From Monodelphis domestica (lineage: Eukaryota; Chordata; Mammalia; Didelphimorphia; Didelphidae), in NCBI RefSeq assembly GCF_027887165.1, contig NC_077227.1, forward strand, positions 442,139,895 to 442,203,894: 64,000 nucleotides of DNA, in the 5' to 3' direction. This document shows positions 46,031 to 59,745 of the stretch, piece by piece (positions within the stretch are counted from its first letter, which is position 1; each line of letters opens with the position of its first letter). The position numbers were made by a program, and so were the translations under genes. The notes under the pieces are model-generated. The model worked only from the letters and a program-made list of their open reading frames with translations. It was not told the DNA's origin and did not search any database.

Positions 46031-47532
46031 CTATGGTTTTACCACTGTTAAGTTGGGAAAGGGGAGGACTATCTGGTGAGTGCTGTGGATGGATTTAGAC
46101 CAGGGTCCTGTGGCTTGGCATGCAGCACTGGAGAAGGGAAATCGTCTCTGAATCACTGGGGTAAGATATATGTAATTAGGAGTTATAATCTACCCTTGAG
46201 GTCTTGATCTTTAAGTGCCAACATAAGGAGACACAAGTAGTTGTGGTCCAGGGAGAGGGGCTCTTGAGGTACTGATAGATGGTATGTACCTCCCCACACT
46301 GCCAGATCCCCAAGGGTTTGGTGGGGAAAGCATCCCTTCCCTTGTGGGAAAGCCAGACCTTGTATTATTTGCATCTCTGTGCCTTGGTCCCTGCCTCTGC
46401 TTCTGGGCAGCCTGGTATGCCCCTTCCTCCAAACACCCCCAGAAGGGCTCAATAGCCATTTGAAAGGAACTGGGCATGCTTTGGGGGTGGGGAAGTCTGT
46501 GGCTGACTTCCCTGCTCCTAAAACTATCGATCATTAGGCTGTGTCAAGGACACACAGAAAAGAGAAATTCAACATTCCCGAGCCCCCTACAAAGCAAGCT
46601 TTGAATCCACTGGGTGAAACTGCGAGTGAAGAAGTTGGCCAGGGGAAGAGGACTGGGGTGGGTAGGGGGAGGCTGTTCCCAAGTGTTATTCTTATGCAGG
46701 ATAATGGGCCTGCAGTAAGGTCCTACAGCTGTGTTTTGGTTGCTTCCTGTCATGCCAGTGACAGATTTTCTTCCTTCCAGTGAATATATTAATTTGGAGC
46801 CATGAAAATTTCATTCATTTGGCCATGCCTGGGGAGTCCACAGCCTGGGGGCCAGGCTGACAGAAGGTCTTTGTGCCAGCAAGCCAGGCTGGTTTCCAAG
46901 GTGCTATGGGGGTGTGGGCTTAGGCTTCTTTTTTAGGGCCTCTGCTTTGACCCGCTCGTCCTGGAACATGTTGGCAGGGAAGACTGCTGGTTTGTCTTCT
47001 CACCAGTATATCACCCCCACTTCACTTCCCACCTCCTTTCTCCTAGCATCTCTGTCTTCTGGTTCTTAAACTACCCTGTGAGACTGGACTCAATTTCATT
47101 TATCTGGCTCTCTCTCCCAAGGCTGCCACCCTTTCCCTACCTCCCCACAGGCTGGGTTTGAAATAAGAGAATGTGGCCTAGATTATTAGGCATCTTTACT
47201 ACTACTCTCTCCTAGGTTTGAAGGATAAACCTATTTGGCTTCCACATCACCTTAAAGGAAGACTTTTGGGGAATCTTCCCCAAGTGATTTCTGGGGACCC
47301 TAAAGCAAATGTAAGCTTCAGTGAGCAGGCCCAGATCACCAAGATGGAGGTCTTGGGTTCATAGCCCTCTGCTTGAGAGAGTGAGACAGGGAATCTCAGA
47401 GCTAAGAGGTGTCAACATGGAAATCTAGAGATCCCCAGTTTATTTAGTTTGAGGGTGGAAACCCCAGGTTTTGACCTTGTCACAGGAGAGGTTTCCCCAA
47501 GGGAGGGTCCCACCAGACAATAGACGTCTGCT
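46031..47532. other. Intron 1 sequence, GC-richer, nothing recognised
   Basis: Unique-looking and relatively GC-rich. Overlapping frames at 46183-46783 lack motifs. Confidence 0.5.
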
Positions 47533-47604
47533 TCAGCTTTGGCGTAGTAAGAGGCGCATCAGTCTCTCAAGCTGAAGGTCCCGAGTTCGATCCTGGGAAG
47601 GAGG
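47533..47604 (+). pseudogene. tRNA-like sequence (tRNA-Met-like body, anticodon CTC)
   Basis: The 72 nt fold into a complete cloverleaf by hand. The 4-bp D stem is 47542-47545 with 47554-47557. The 5-bp anticodon stem is 47559-47563 with 47571-47575. The 7-nt loop has CTC at 47566-47568. The T stem has one mismatch around TTCGATC (47586-47592). The acceptor stem has only 5 of 7 pairs. A and B box sequences (tggcgtagtaag, gagttcgatcc) are good. The body resembles tRNA-Met, but the anticodon would read Glu. No T-run terminator follows closely. Most likely a decayed tRNA copy; it lies in GPT2 intron 1. Confidence 0.5.
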
Positions 47605-47824
47605 GTGTGATATACTGGGAAAGGCTTCTGGAGACAAAAGAACTACTTGACTTCAGATGGGATCTACCTCCCACCTGAAGTGTTTCCATGTTGACAGGGG
47701 CGACTGCCCTTTCCCCTGTTCTAGTGGAGGTTACCTGGCTTTCTCCTGATGCATTAAACTTGTGTTTGTGTGATGACTGGTATTCTTGCTACAGCTTTGG
47801 AGGGAGGGGGGGTTGAGGTAGGGG

Positions 47825-49785
47825 ACTTCCTGTTAGTCAACTAGCATATATTTAACACCTGCTTTGTGTCAGGCAGTGCACTAAACATTGGGCTTACAAA
47901 GAAAGGCCAAAAACTGTCCCAGCTCTCAAGGAACTCACAGTCTAAAGAGGAAGACAATATGCAAACAACTATTTACAAAACCAGATGTAAGCAGGATAAA
48001 ATTGGAAGTTGTCTCAGAGGGAAGACATTGCGATTAAGGAGGCCCAGGAAAGGCTTCTTGCAGGAAATGGGACTTGATAGCTGAATCTTGAAAGGAAGCT
48101 AGGAGGCAGAGATGGGAGAGAGTTCCAGACATGGATGACAACCAGAGAATTGGAGACGGGAGTTAGAGATGGGAGTGACTGGAGGCTGGTGTCAATGGAT
48201 TACAGAGTATACATGGGAAAGGTAGAAAAAGACTGGGAAAGTAGGAAGGACTCAGATTATGGAAGGCTTTCCAAGCCAAACAATATTATTTGATCCTGGA
48301 AGAAATAGGGAATTCCCAGTTTTGATTGAATAAGGGGATGGCATAGTTAGACTTACTTTTTAGGGAGATCATTAGGGAGGTCATTCCTAAAAATAATAAA
48401 CAGTATATATCTAAAACCATCAGCTAATATCATCTGCAATGGGGATAAACTAAATCCATTCCCATTAAGATCAGGAGTGAAACAAGGATGCCCATTATCA
48501 CCTCTATTATTTGACATTGTACTAGAAACACTAGCAGTAGCAATTAGAGAAGAAAAAGAAATTGAAGGCATTAAAATAGGCAAGGAGGAGACCAAATTAT
48601 CGCTCTTTGCAGATGACATGATGGTCTACTTAAAGAATCCTAGAGATTCAACCAAAAAGCTAATCGAAATAATCAACAACTTTAGCAAAGTTGCAGGATA
48701 CAAAATAAACCCACATAAGTCATCAGCATTTCTATATAATTCCAACACAGCTCAGCAGCAAGAACCAGAAAGAGAAATCCCATTCAAAATCACCTTAGAC
48801 AAAATAAAATACTTAGGAATCTATCTCCCGAGACAAACACAGGATCTATATGAACACAACTACAAAACACTTTCCACACAACTAAAACTAGGCTTGAACA
48901 ATTGGAAGAACATTAACTGCTCATGGGTAGGACGAGCCAATATAATAAAAATGACCATCCTACCCAAACTCATCTATCTATTTAGTGCCATACCCATGGA
49001 ACTTCCAAAAATGTTTTTTACTGATTTAGAAAAAACCATAACAAAGTTCATTTGGAATAACAAAAGATCAAGGATATCCAGGGAAATAATGAAAAAAAAT
49101 ACAAAGGAAGGGGGCCTTGCAGTCCCAGATCTCAGACTATATTACAAAGCAGCGGTCATCAAAACAATTTGGTACTGGCTAAGAGACAGAAAGGAGGATC
49201 AGTGGAATAGACTGGGGGCAAGCGACCTCAGCAAGACAGTATATGACAAACCCAAAGATCCCAGCTTTTGGGACAAAAATCCACTATTTCATAAAAACTG
49301 CTGGGAAAATTGGAGGACAGTGCTGAGCAGAGTGGGGACTGGGGCAGGAGGTGGGGGGTGGGGGCGGGGGGTGCATTAGTGGAACTTGAAGCAGGCAGAT
49401 AAACAGAGAGGCTATTTCAGTGGTCCAGGTTCAAGGTGATGAGGGCCTGCACCAGGATGGTGGCAGCATCAGATGAAAGAAGGGGTCATATGAGATGTTC
49501 CAAAGGTAGAAGCAACATGACTTAACAGCAGATTGGGTGTAGGCGATGAGAGAGTGAGGAGCTGAACATTACACTTGGTTGCCAGGCTGGATGGTGTCCT
49601 CAATAGTAATAGGGAAGTTAGGAAGATGTCAGAGTTTGGAGGAAAAGATGATGACTTGAGTTTAAGAAGTCTGTGGTATATCCAGCTAAAGATGTGTAAT
49701 AGGCAGCTAGAGATGTGAGATGAGAGGTTTAAAGCTATACAAATAGATCTAATAGTCATCTATGCAGAGATGGTCATTGAAACGG
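47825..49785 (-). mobile_element. L2/CR1-clade LINE, split by the L1 fragment
   Basis: The two halves (47825 to about 48370 and about 49375-49785) read on the minus strand as consecutive parts of an L2-like LINE, from the C-terminal RT region to the 3' end that resembles 'cagtgcctgacacaaagcaggtgttaa'. Many frameshifts show it is old. Family assignment rests on my recognition of the L2 body and tail. Confidence 0.65.
48375..49325 (+). pseudogene. Internal L1 ORF2 fragment (reverse transcriptase to thumb), lacking both ends
   Basis: About 310 codons stay open here. They include the RT motifs GVKQGCPLSPLLFD and [11 protein letters not shown] (catalytic FADD) and the downstream YLGIYLPR and KFIWNNKR blocks. 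Homology stops near the CWENWR block at about 49320; neither ORF2 C-terminus, 3' UTR nor poly(A) follows. L1 copies are normally truncated at the 5' end only, so a piece without a 3' end is unusual. It interrupts an L2/CR1 element on the minus strand (47825-49785) that resumes at about 49375. Confidence 0.85.
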
Positions 49786-51084
49786 CCCCTTTATCCAGCA
49801 TTGGGCCATAGGGACAACAGCTGGAGGAGACCTTATAGATCATCCGCTCCAAACCCTTCATTTTACAGCTGGGAAAACTGAGGAAGACCTAGCGAACATG
49901 TGACTTGCTCAAAATCATCTTGGTAGTAAGTAGCTGCCTTGAAATTTAAACCCTTAGTTCTTTTGACTTCCAAGGACAGTACTTTTCCCACCTTATCATA
50001 CTGCCTTTATCTATGTTGTCTTATCTCCTTAGAAGATAAGGGACTGTGCTTTATCTAACCTATTTTTCCCCATTGTTGAAAGTAGTGCTCTCTACACAGA
50101 ATTAATGATGGCATGCACATGTTTGATAAAGAGGCGGTTTGTTAGAGTTAATAGTTGACCTAGGTTTCCATCCTGCTTTTGATATATGCAGCTTGTGTGA
50201 CCCTAAGCAAAGAGCTTAATTTCCCAATGCCCCAAGCAACTCTTATAGTATGTGGTTGCTTACTTCCATTGGTAGAACATACTTGAGCTAGAATCCTAAG
50301 CTTAAACATTTTTTTTCCTTTCCCCTTTCTGAGTCTTCATTTTGGTATTTCTGCCCAAACACACTCCCTCCCTCCTTCCACAGCCCCTACCCCACCATAA
50401 CTACTCTTTCATAGCAATGGAGGATTGCAACCACTTTCCTTTTGCAAGATTAGGAACAGAATCTTCCATTCTTGGTGTTCTCTCTCTGAGTCTCCCTTCC
50501 TGGGAGAAGGGAGCTGTCTGAAGAATCCCAGCTATCTGCTCAGCAGGCAAAGATGAAGCTGCCTTCATTGATAGAGATTTTTAATCAGAGTACATGTCTC
50601 CAGAGGGCCTGTGTGACCTGATCCTTCTCTGTTCTCTGTGTCCTCTCCTTTCTCTTCTTCTCAGTGAGAGTAGTTCTCTGGGGAGACCCCAAAACCTCAG
50701 GAACTTTCAAACCATGTGTATCTTGGGTGCTTCTGGGTGCTCTGAGAAGTGATTATGTCTCCCACAAAGCTATTACTGCAGCCTGTAAGGAATATGGATC
50801 TCCTGTGAAAATGGCATTCATCATTTGCCTTTCTAAATCTGAGTCCTAGGTTCCTATCAGTTGAGGAATGACTGAACAAGTTTATGGCATATAAATATAA
50901 TGGAAATCATTGGGCTATAACAAATGAAGGAGTTAGTTTTAGAGAAAGATAGGAAGACTTATATGAATAGATGCAGGGTAGAGTGAACTGAGCTAGGAGA
51001 ATGGTTTATATAATGACAACAATGTGGTAAAGACAAACAACTTTGAAAGAATTAGGAACTCTGATTTTTCTTTAAAATCTGGGT

Positions 51085-51265
51085 CCTACTGGTAGGTGGC
51101 TCAGTGGATTGAGAGCCAGGAAGTCCCAGGATCAAATCTGCCCTCAGACACTTCCTGGCTGTATAACTCCCCCTCTCCCCCCATCCTTACCTACCCCTTT
51201 ATCACTCTTCTGCCTTAGGACCAATACATAGTATTAATTCTAGGTTGGAAAGTAGAGTTAGAAGG
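51085..51265 (+). mobile_element. SINE1-type SINE, about 200 bp before GPT2 exon 2
   Basis: Starts ggtaggtggctcagtggatt; followed by a MIR3-like segment that reaches to within about 40 bp of the exon 2 acceptor. Confidence 0.78.
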
Positions 51266-51464
51266 AACTTCAGAAGTCACCTAAGCCAGTCTCTCCTTTT
51301 TATAGATAAGGAAGTTGAGGCTTAGGGAGATTTAAGTATTTTGCCAAAGATCACAGATATTAAAATTTGGGTAGGATTTGAACCCAGGACCTCTGACTCT
51401 AGAGTCATTGTTTTTTCCCTCTGCCTTACCAGTAACCACTTGCTACATTATGTTTTCTCCTTAG

Positions 51465-51641
<177 letters not shown>

Positions 51642-52929
51642 TAGGCTTATGAAAAAAACAAATAGCCTCTACATGCCGTAATCCATGACCACTCAACTTA
51701 GTTCTTCGTGGGAAAAAGGAGGCACCAAATGCTGTGATGGTTGTGGTTTTGAACTTGCTTGCATCATCTGCCCAACAGGAGTATCCTTCCAATTCCAGCT
51801 TTGTCCTCTTGCTCTTTATCTTCCATCTCCTCCTTTTTCACCACCAAGCCCCATGTTAGCTGACAGTTCTGCTGACCTTTTGAAGCAAGGACTCACCTCA
51901 CATTGCTGAACTCCACTTCTGAAATTAGAATAATCTTCCAACGGCCCTGGATAAGACTTCATGGAAGAAATAAATCTGATGCTTTGGAGGCTTGATTGGT
52001 TTACGATTGAAGGAGACTTAGGATCAAAGATTAGAGCTGGAAGGGATATGAAAGGGCATGTGAGATCATCCCCTCATTTTGCAGTCCCAGTAGAGGTTGG
52101 GTGACTTGTTGAAGGTCACACGCATGACAAGTAGCAGGCAAGATTTGATCCCAGGTCTTCTCCATCTGAATGCAGCACTCTTCCCACCTACCACTCTGTT
52201 TCCCTTGGTGTGGCGGTACCAGTGGTAGGGAACATGCTTGTAGGCTTCAGGTGTGTGCCTCAGAGTCCATGGTCAGTACTACCCAGGTCATGGGAGAAGA
52301 GGGGACCAGAAAATGAGTCCTGGAAGGAAAGGAGATCTGGGGGCATGTAGAGAGAGCGTCCTAGAGGAGGTGGGAGTTAGACTTGGTCTCTTTGTAGCTC
52401 TTCAAACAGCCATGCAGGTCTTCTGCAGCACCACGTGGGCTGAATGAAGAAGAAATGGCCTAGAGGCAGTAAGCAGGGATGAGGAGTGCTTTATTTTAAA
52501 CATTCTCTCTAAGGGATCCTGCTGTATTCTGCTGGGAGAGGTTATTTGTGAACTCACCTGGTCTGAGCAGGATCTGGAGCTGTCCCCAGAGAGCCATCCG
52601 TCCTCACTGAATCTTTTTCATCTTGCCCCATAAAATAACCAATAGAAAGATGGCCTAAGACCTATTTTTGTGTAAAATAACGGCCTAGTCACAATTTTTT
52701 TTTTTTATGGGCAGCTCATGAGACCAAGACAGCATTGTAAACAAGTATAGAAAACTGACCTGCCCCCACATGCCCTTTTCCCCCTGCAGCCTGCCTGGCT
52801 TCCCCCACAGAGGGAGTCCTGGCATTGAGAACAAGTGACTTCACTGTTCTTTTCCTCCTCACTGGGCAACCACTGTTTATATTCTCGCTGGGCTGGTAGG
52901 TGAGTGGCTAGCTGAGGCATGAACTAATT

Positions 52930-53150
52930 GTAATCATAATAATTATAGTAATAAAGAACTTATATTTCTCTAGCGCTTGAAAGTTTACAAAATGCTTTGC
53001 CCTGCAACCCTGTGAGATGAACTACTCGAATGTCCTTGTCCCTGTTGGAAAGAAATGGTCACTAAGGCTAAACAACTCACTCAGGGTCACCCGGGAAGTG
53101 TTCAAACTATCATGTGAAGCTGGGTTTCCTGATTCAAGTCTAGCCCTTTG
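52930..53150 (-). repeat. Old core-SINE (MIR3/THER-like)
   Basis: The series gcgcttgaaagtttacaaaa, ccctgtgagatgaacta and cactcagggtcacccgggaa is shared with about 23030-23170, 43420-43590, 45000-45150 and 60605-60825. All are diverged. Confidence 0.5.
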
Positions 53151-54409
53151 TCTGCATCATCACATAGGGGAGACGTGTTACAAAAGGAAATAGTTTTCTT
53201 ATCCTAAGAAAAGGAAGCTGGATCCTAAAGATCCCAATCAAATGTGACCCACTCTTGCTACATCTCCAGTGGGAGTGAGTAAGGAGTGGTCCAGAAGTGA
53301 AAAGACACCGAGGGACAGAGAAACTTTTCTCTCTACACCCTCTTCTCCACCCACCAACCCCACATACCTTAGCAAACTGTTCTACTGACCTTTTCAAACT
53401 AGGTTCTGGCCTTGCAATGGCTGGGGCAAGTTGCTGAAATCACAATAGTCCCTGATCCGAGTCCCAGGGCATGGCAAATCATTAAATAAGATTTCTCAGA
53501 AGAAACAGACAAAGTAAAGGGGGTGGGGAGAGGGTGAGGATGAGAAGTAAAGGGTGGAAAAAAGTCAAATGGACTTTTTTTTTTTAAGTGTACTGGAACT
53601 TAACTTGAGGGGATTTGAAATGGTTCTTCTTTAGAACAAACATTTCTGCACATATAGCCAGTGTGCCCAGGAGCATGGAAAGCTTTAGAACAGAGACTGG
53701 TATTATTTTAGCTTTTTTTTTTATCCAGCAAATTATTGCTAAATGCTATTCCTTCTGACTATGCCTCTTCCAAATTGGAAAGCTTTGGTTTGGAGGAGAG
53801 TGAGAGTGAGCAAGATAATAGGAAGAGGGGCCCGAGATTATGAAGGTAGATAGGGCATGTCCTCTCTGACTACCCCATATTAATTAGCTTTGGTCCACCT
53901 CCATCCAATGCCTTCTTTGGCTTCTTTGTTGAATGCCCATCAGGCTTTTGGTTTCATGCTCCATCAAAATGTATGGTTTGAGCTCCTAGCTCAACCAAGG
54001 GCTCTTAACTGTGAGGTCCCTCTCTCTTTTTTTTTTTTTGCTGTTGTTTTAAAAAAATGTAAATATTTAACTGTTTCAATACAGTTGGTTTCCTTTAAAA
54101 CCCTGTGTATTTTATGCATTTAAAGCATTATGCTGAGAAGGGGTCCATAGACTTCACTAGATTATCCAAAGGATCCATTACACAAGAAAAGGTTAAGAAC
54201 TCCTAAATCTTTTTTGCCTTCCCTGTCTCTCCACAGGAAACTCCATGAGTAGTTTTCCAGCTTCTACTAATAGAAGGAACTAAAAGATCAAACCATATTT
54301 CTCAGCTTCCCTTTTAATACCTACTCTGCCCAAGACTTAGGATGTTCAGACAGTGCCATGGAACTCAAAGGCTTTCTGCATTTCTCTTCTCTCCATTTCT
54401 TTCTCTGAC
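53151..54409. other. Intron 2 sequence, nothing recognised
   Basis: No exon or clear repeat seen. Confidence 0.5.
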
Positions 54410-54629
54410 AAAAGCATGAGATGTATTAAAAAGTGAATGTAGAACTTGAGGTCAGGAGGCATGAGTTCAAATCCTGGCTTTGAGTCTTATTTAGCCATGC
54501 AGTTGTTGGCAGATCACTTAATCAACTGCTCCAAGCCTATTTCCTCATCTCTAAAAACAAAGATAATTCCTGCACTACCTATTTCAGAATTGTGAGGAAA
54601 ATCTGTTAATCTTATGATGCTATAGAAAT

Positions 54630-54630
<1 letters not shown>
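54410..54630 (+). repeat. MIR-like SINE
   Basis: gagttcaaatcctggctttg and 'tttcctcatctctaaaaaca' with a downstream cctgcactacctatttcag. It ends at the (GT)n(GA)n tract. Confidence 0.62.
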
Positions 54631-54631
<1 letters not shown>

Positions 54632-54692
<61 letters not shown>

Positions 54693-54720
54693 GAGAGAGA
54701 CAGAGAGAGAGACAGAGAGA
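54632..54720. repeat. (GT)n(GA)n compound microsatellite
   Basis: It adjoins the L1 insertion; the L1 target duplication includes its last GA units. Confidence 0.95.
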
Positions 54721-54725
54721 TTTTC

Positions 54726-56078
54726 TTTTTTTTTTTTAATTTTATAGTATTTTATTTGATCATTTCCATGCATTTTTCATTAAAGACAAAGATCATTTTC
54801 TTTTCCTCCCTCCCACCCCCCGTGGCCGACGTGTGATTCCACTGGTATCATATGTGTTCTTGACTTGAACCCATTGCCATGTTGTTAGTATTTGCATCAG
54901 AGTGTTCGCTCCGAGTCTTTCCTCTGTCATGTCCCCTCAGCCATTATAGTCAGGCAGTTGCTTTTCCTCGGTGTTTCTATTCCCTCAGTTTGTCCTCTGC
55001 TTTTGGATAGTGTTTTTTTTTCTCCTTGATCCCTGCAGATTGTGCAGGGACATTACACCACCACTAATGGAGAAGTCCATTACGTTCGATGATACCACAG
55101 TGTGTTTGTCTCTGTGTACAATGTTCTCCTGGTTCTGCTCCTCTCGCTCTGCATCACTTCCTGGAGGTTGTTCCAGTTCACATGGAAATCCTCCACTTTA
55201 TTATTCCTTTGAGCACAATAGTATTCCATCACCAACATATACCACAGTTTGTTCAGCCATTCCCCAATTGAAGGGCATCCCCTCGTTTTCCAATTTTTGG
55301 CCACCACAAAGAGCGCAGCTATGAATATTTTTGTACAAGTCTTTTTGTCCATTATCTCTTTGGGGTACAAACCCAGCAGTGCTATGGCTGGATCAAAGGG
55401 TAGACATTCTTTTATCGCCCTTTGGGCATAGTTCCAAATTGCCCTCCAGAATGGCTGGATCAGTTCACAACTCCACCAGCAATGAATTAGTGTCCCTACT
55501 TTGCCACATCCCCTCCAGCATTCATTACTTTCCATAACTGTCATGTTAGCCAATCTGCTAGGTGTGAGGTGATACCTCAGAGTTGTTTTGATTTGCATCT
55601 CTCTGATTATAAGAGATGTAGAGCACTTCTTCATGTGCTTATTAATAGTTTTGATTTCTTTATCTGAGAACTGCCTATCCATGTCCCTTGCCCACTTATC
55701 AATTGGGGAATGGCTTGATTTTTTGTACAACTGATTTAGCTCTTTATAAATTTGAGTAATTAAACCTTTGTCAGAGGTTTTTATGAAGATTTTTTCCCAA
55801 CTTGTTGTTTTCCTTCTGATTTTAGTTACATTGCTTTTGTTTGTACAAAAGCCTTTTAATTTGATGTAGTTGAAATTGTTTATTTTACATTTTGTGATTC
55901 TCTCTATGTCTTGCTTGGTTTTAAAGTCTTTCCCTTCCCAAAGGTCTGACATGTATACTATTCTGTGTTTACCCAATTTACTTATGGTTTCCTTCTTTAT
56001 GTTTAAGTCTTTCACCCATTTTGAATTTATCTTGGTGTAGGGTGTGAGGTGTTGATCAATTCCTAATCTCTCCCACAC
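54726..56078 (-). mobile_element. 5'-truncated L1 with ORF2 C-terminus, next to GPT2 exon 3
   Basis: This L1 lies antisense to GPT2. A 17-bp duplication (GAGACAGAGAGATTTTC at 54709-54725 and 56079-56095) flanks it, and a poly(T) run marks its 3' end on the left. A 332-codon frame (56078 to 55080) is open from the truncation point to the natural ORF2 stop. It contains the L1 ORF2 C-terminal cysteine motif (ECWRGCGK followed by HCWWSC) and the FDPAIALLGLYPK block. The perfect duplication and intact frame suggest a fairly young insertion. It landed beside a (GT)n(GA)n microsatellite. Confidence 0.92.
55080..56078 (-). pseudogene. L1 ORF2 C-terminal fragment
   Basis: This is the open 332-codon remainder of L1 ORF2 inside the insertion described for 54726-56078. 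It covers sequence after the reverse-transcriptase domain, including the C-terminal C-x3-C-x7-H-x4-C segment, up to the normal stop. Endonuclease and reverse-transcriptase domains were lost by 5' truncation, so it cannot support retrotransposition. Confidence 0.88.
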
Positions 56079-56200
56079 GAGACAGAGAGATTTTCAGAGA
56101 ATCATTCTTCTAGTTTGTCTCTTGGGACTTAAGAAGTAAAAGTCAAATGCCAGGATTGAGGTTCTGGGAAGGAGACCCATGCACTTTTCTTCCCTTTTAG

Positions 56201-57715
<1,515 letters not shown>

Positions 57716-57731
57716 AAGATACAACAGGTCA

Positions 57732-57940
57732 GGAGGCAGCTGCGTGGCTCAGTGGATTGAGAGCCAGACCTAGAGACAGGAGGTCCTAGGTTCAGATTAA
57801 TTTGGCCTCAGACACTTCCTAACTGTGTGACCCTGGACAAGTCACTTAATCCCCATTGCCTACACCCTTAACCACTCTTCTGCCTTGGAACCAATACACA
57901 GTATTGACTCCAAGACAGAAGGTAAGGGTTAAAAATAAAA
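57732..57940 (+). mobile_element. SINE1-type SINE with 16-bp target duplication
   Basis: AAGATACAACAGGTCA (57716-57731) and AAGATACAACAGATCA (57941-57956) flank it, 15 of 16 identical. Full-length and well preserved, in GPT2 intron 3. Confidence 0.9.
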
Positions 57941-57956
57941 AAGATACAACAGATCA

Positions 57957-59125
57957 TAATATTTTACTCTGCTGCCATAAATTCAAATCTATTTATGACA
58001 GTAACAAATGCATATAAATTAGTAGCTTCTTTGCCCTCTGACCCTCAGACTAGCTGGGCCTTATCTTTTAAGTTCTCCGTCTTAGCTGAGTCCTTATGTT
58101 TCCTCTCATTCACTTCTATTCCTACCCCTCCTGCATTGTGTGCTGATCCAGCCTCCAGGCAGGGGACCAAGAGGCCCTGGGTCGTGGAAAAACTGTGCCT
58201 TCTCTTTCTTCAGTCTCCCACAGGCAGCCCCGACTCCAAAGGAACTTGGTGAAGGCCAGGTTGCTCTGCGCTCAGAACTCCTTTGAGAGTCCCTGTGGAA
58301 CTCCAGGGGTGCTTCTAGGGGCTCCCTCGGCCATGACTTACAAGACGTTTGTTTGTTTTTTCTTCCCTGCAGATGTGTGTTCTCGATCTGTAGAGTGGGG
58401 GATCTGTACAGAGACATTTTTCCCAAATAAGAACACATCTGTACTCCTTTCTGCCTACTCCTCCATCTGTCACAGCATGTCTTATACCACGTCAGGTTTT
58501 CTTACAAGAGAAACAGACACTTGTCTTTAATTATAGAATGTAGTGAGCCACTCCTCTGCCCTTCCTTACTTTACCGAGGAGAATCTCAAGAACCCAAAGA
58601 GGGTCACGGCTGGCCCGAGCGCCCCTCAGTGGTCAGTGACAGAAGCTGCCCATGAGCTAGGGTCTTCTGACCACAACCCGCCTACTCAATCATGCTGCAC
58701 CCTCATTCAGCAAACATCAGGTGGGGGCTGTGGAAAGAGCAGCCCCTGTGGAGGGTGCTAAGGGGATCATGTTAATAGAGAGTTCAGAGAAGACACTGGA
58801 ATGCATACTTGTAGGTGATGAATGTAAATGCCCTCAGAGTCAGAAAGAGAGGTATGGAAACATAGTGAGAGCAAAGGCCAAGAAGGAAAGAGAAAAGTCT
58901 AGTATGTCTGCAGTGTGATGGGCAGTAAGACTCAGGAAATAAGGCTAGGGTATTGCCACATTTGTCATGGGCCTCGAATGCCGGGCTAATAAGGAGTTTG
59001 AACCGTAGGCAATCTGGTGCTGTTGTAGGGTTTGGAGTAGAAGAATGACATAATACATACAAAAGATTATTCTGACAGATTAGAGGAGAGAGAGGAGAGG
59101 TGGGGAGACTGTAAGAGACTGTTAC
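57957..59125. other. Intron 3 sequence, nothing recognised
   Basis: Unique-looking sequence; frames at 58106-58761 have no motifs. Confidence 0.5.
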
Positions 59126-59140
59126 AAGAGTCCAGGTTGA

Positions 59141-59300
59141 TCAGATCTGCTTCAGACACTTCCTAGCTGTATGACCCTGGGCACGTCACTTAATTCCAGT
59201 TGCTTGGCCCTTACTACTCTTCTGCCTTGGAACTAACACTTAGTATTGATTTTAAGACGGAAGGTAAGGGTTTAAAATAATATTAATAATTTAAAAATAA
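59141..59300 (+). mobile_element. SINE1-type SINE, 5'-truncated, 15-bp target duplication
   Basis: AAGAGTCCAGGTTGA is present at 59126-59140 and 59301-59315. The copy begins in the core at the cagacacttcctagctg block and ends in an AT-rich tail. Confidence 0.88.
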
Positions 59301-59544
59301 AAGAGTCCAGGTTGAATTGTTTGTTGCTCTGAGCTACATTGGTTGGAATAAAGTGATGTTGCTTGGCAGCTGCAACTCCAGTTTTTGAAGTGGCTTTTTA
59401 TAGCTATGTACCACTAGGCTAGAGGGGCCTGGTGGATGGGGTAATGGGTGGGAGGGACTCTACCTGTAGATGAACTTAGCCTTCTGGCCACAGATTTTTA
59501 GTTATGGCATCACAGCTCATTTGCCTCCAATGATCAGTAAAACA

Positions 59545-59745
59545 TAAAGGAAGGAAGGAAGCAATAGGAGGTATCAGACCACTGGGTTTGAGATCAGAGG
59601 ACTTGGAAGGAGGGAGGAAGGAAGATGAAAGGTAAGAAGGAAGGAAGGTAGAAGGAAGAGAGGAAGCTAGAAGGTAGGGAGGGAGGAAGGAAGAAAGGAA
59701 GGGAGGAAGGAAAGAAAGAAGGAAGGAGGGAGAGAGGAAAGAAAT
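59545..59745. repeat. GGAA-rich imperfect microsatellite
   Basis: Degenerate purine tract in GPT2 intron 3, the same type as that at 2.1 kb. Confidence 0.88.

Larger units (their letters stand above)
30383..51464 (+). other. GPT2: GPT2 intron 1
   Basis: This GT-AG intron (gtgagg to ccttag) is 21,082 bp long. It contains the tandem class I ERV (32325-39257, antisense), L2 fragments, several SINE1/MIR copies, a tRNA-like relic at 47533-47604 and an L1 reverse-transcriptase fragment at about 48375-49325. The first 1.5 kb (30400-31915) is mostly unique, with no exon-like sequence that I could recognise. Confidence 0.9.

Noticed and set aside
46183..46783. Overlapping frames of 69-107 codons
   Set aside because: Unrelated frames on both strands in GC-richer intron sequence; no motif, no splice logic.
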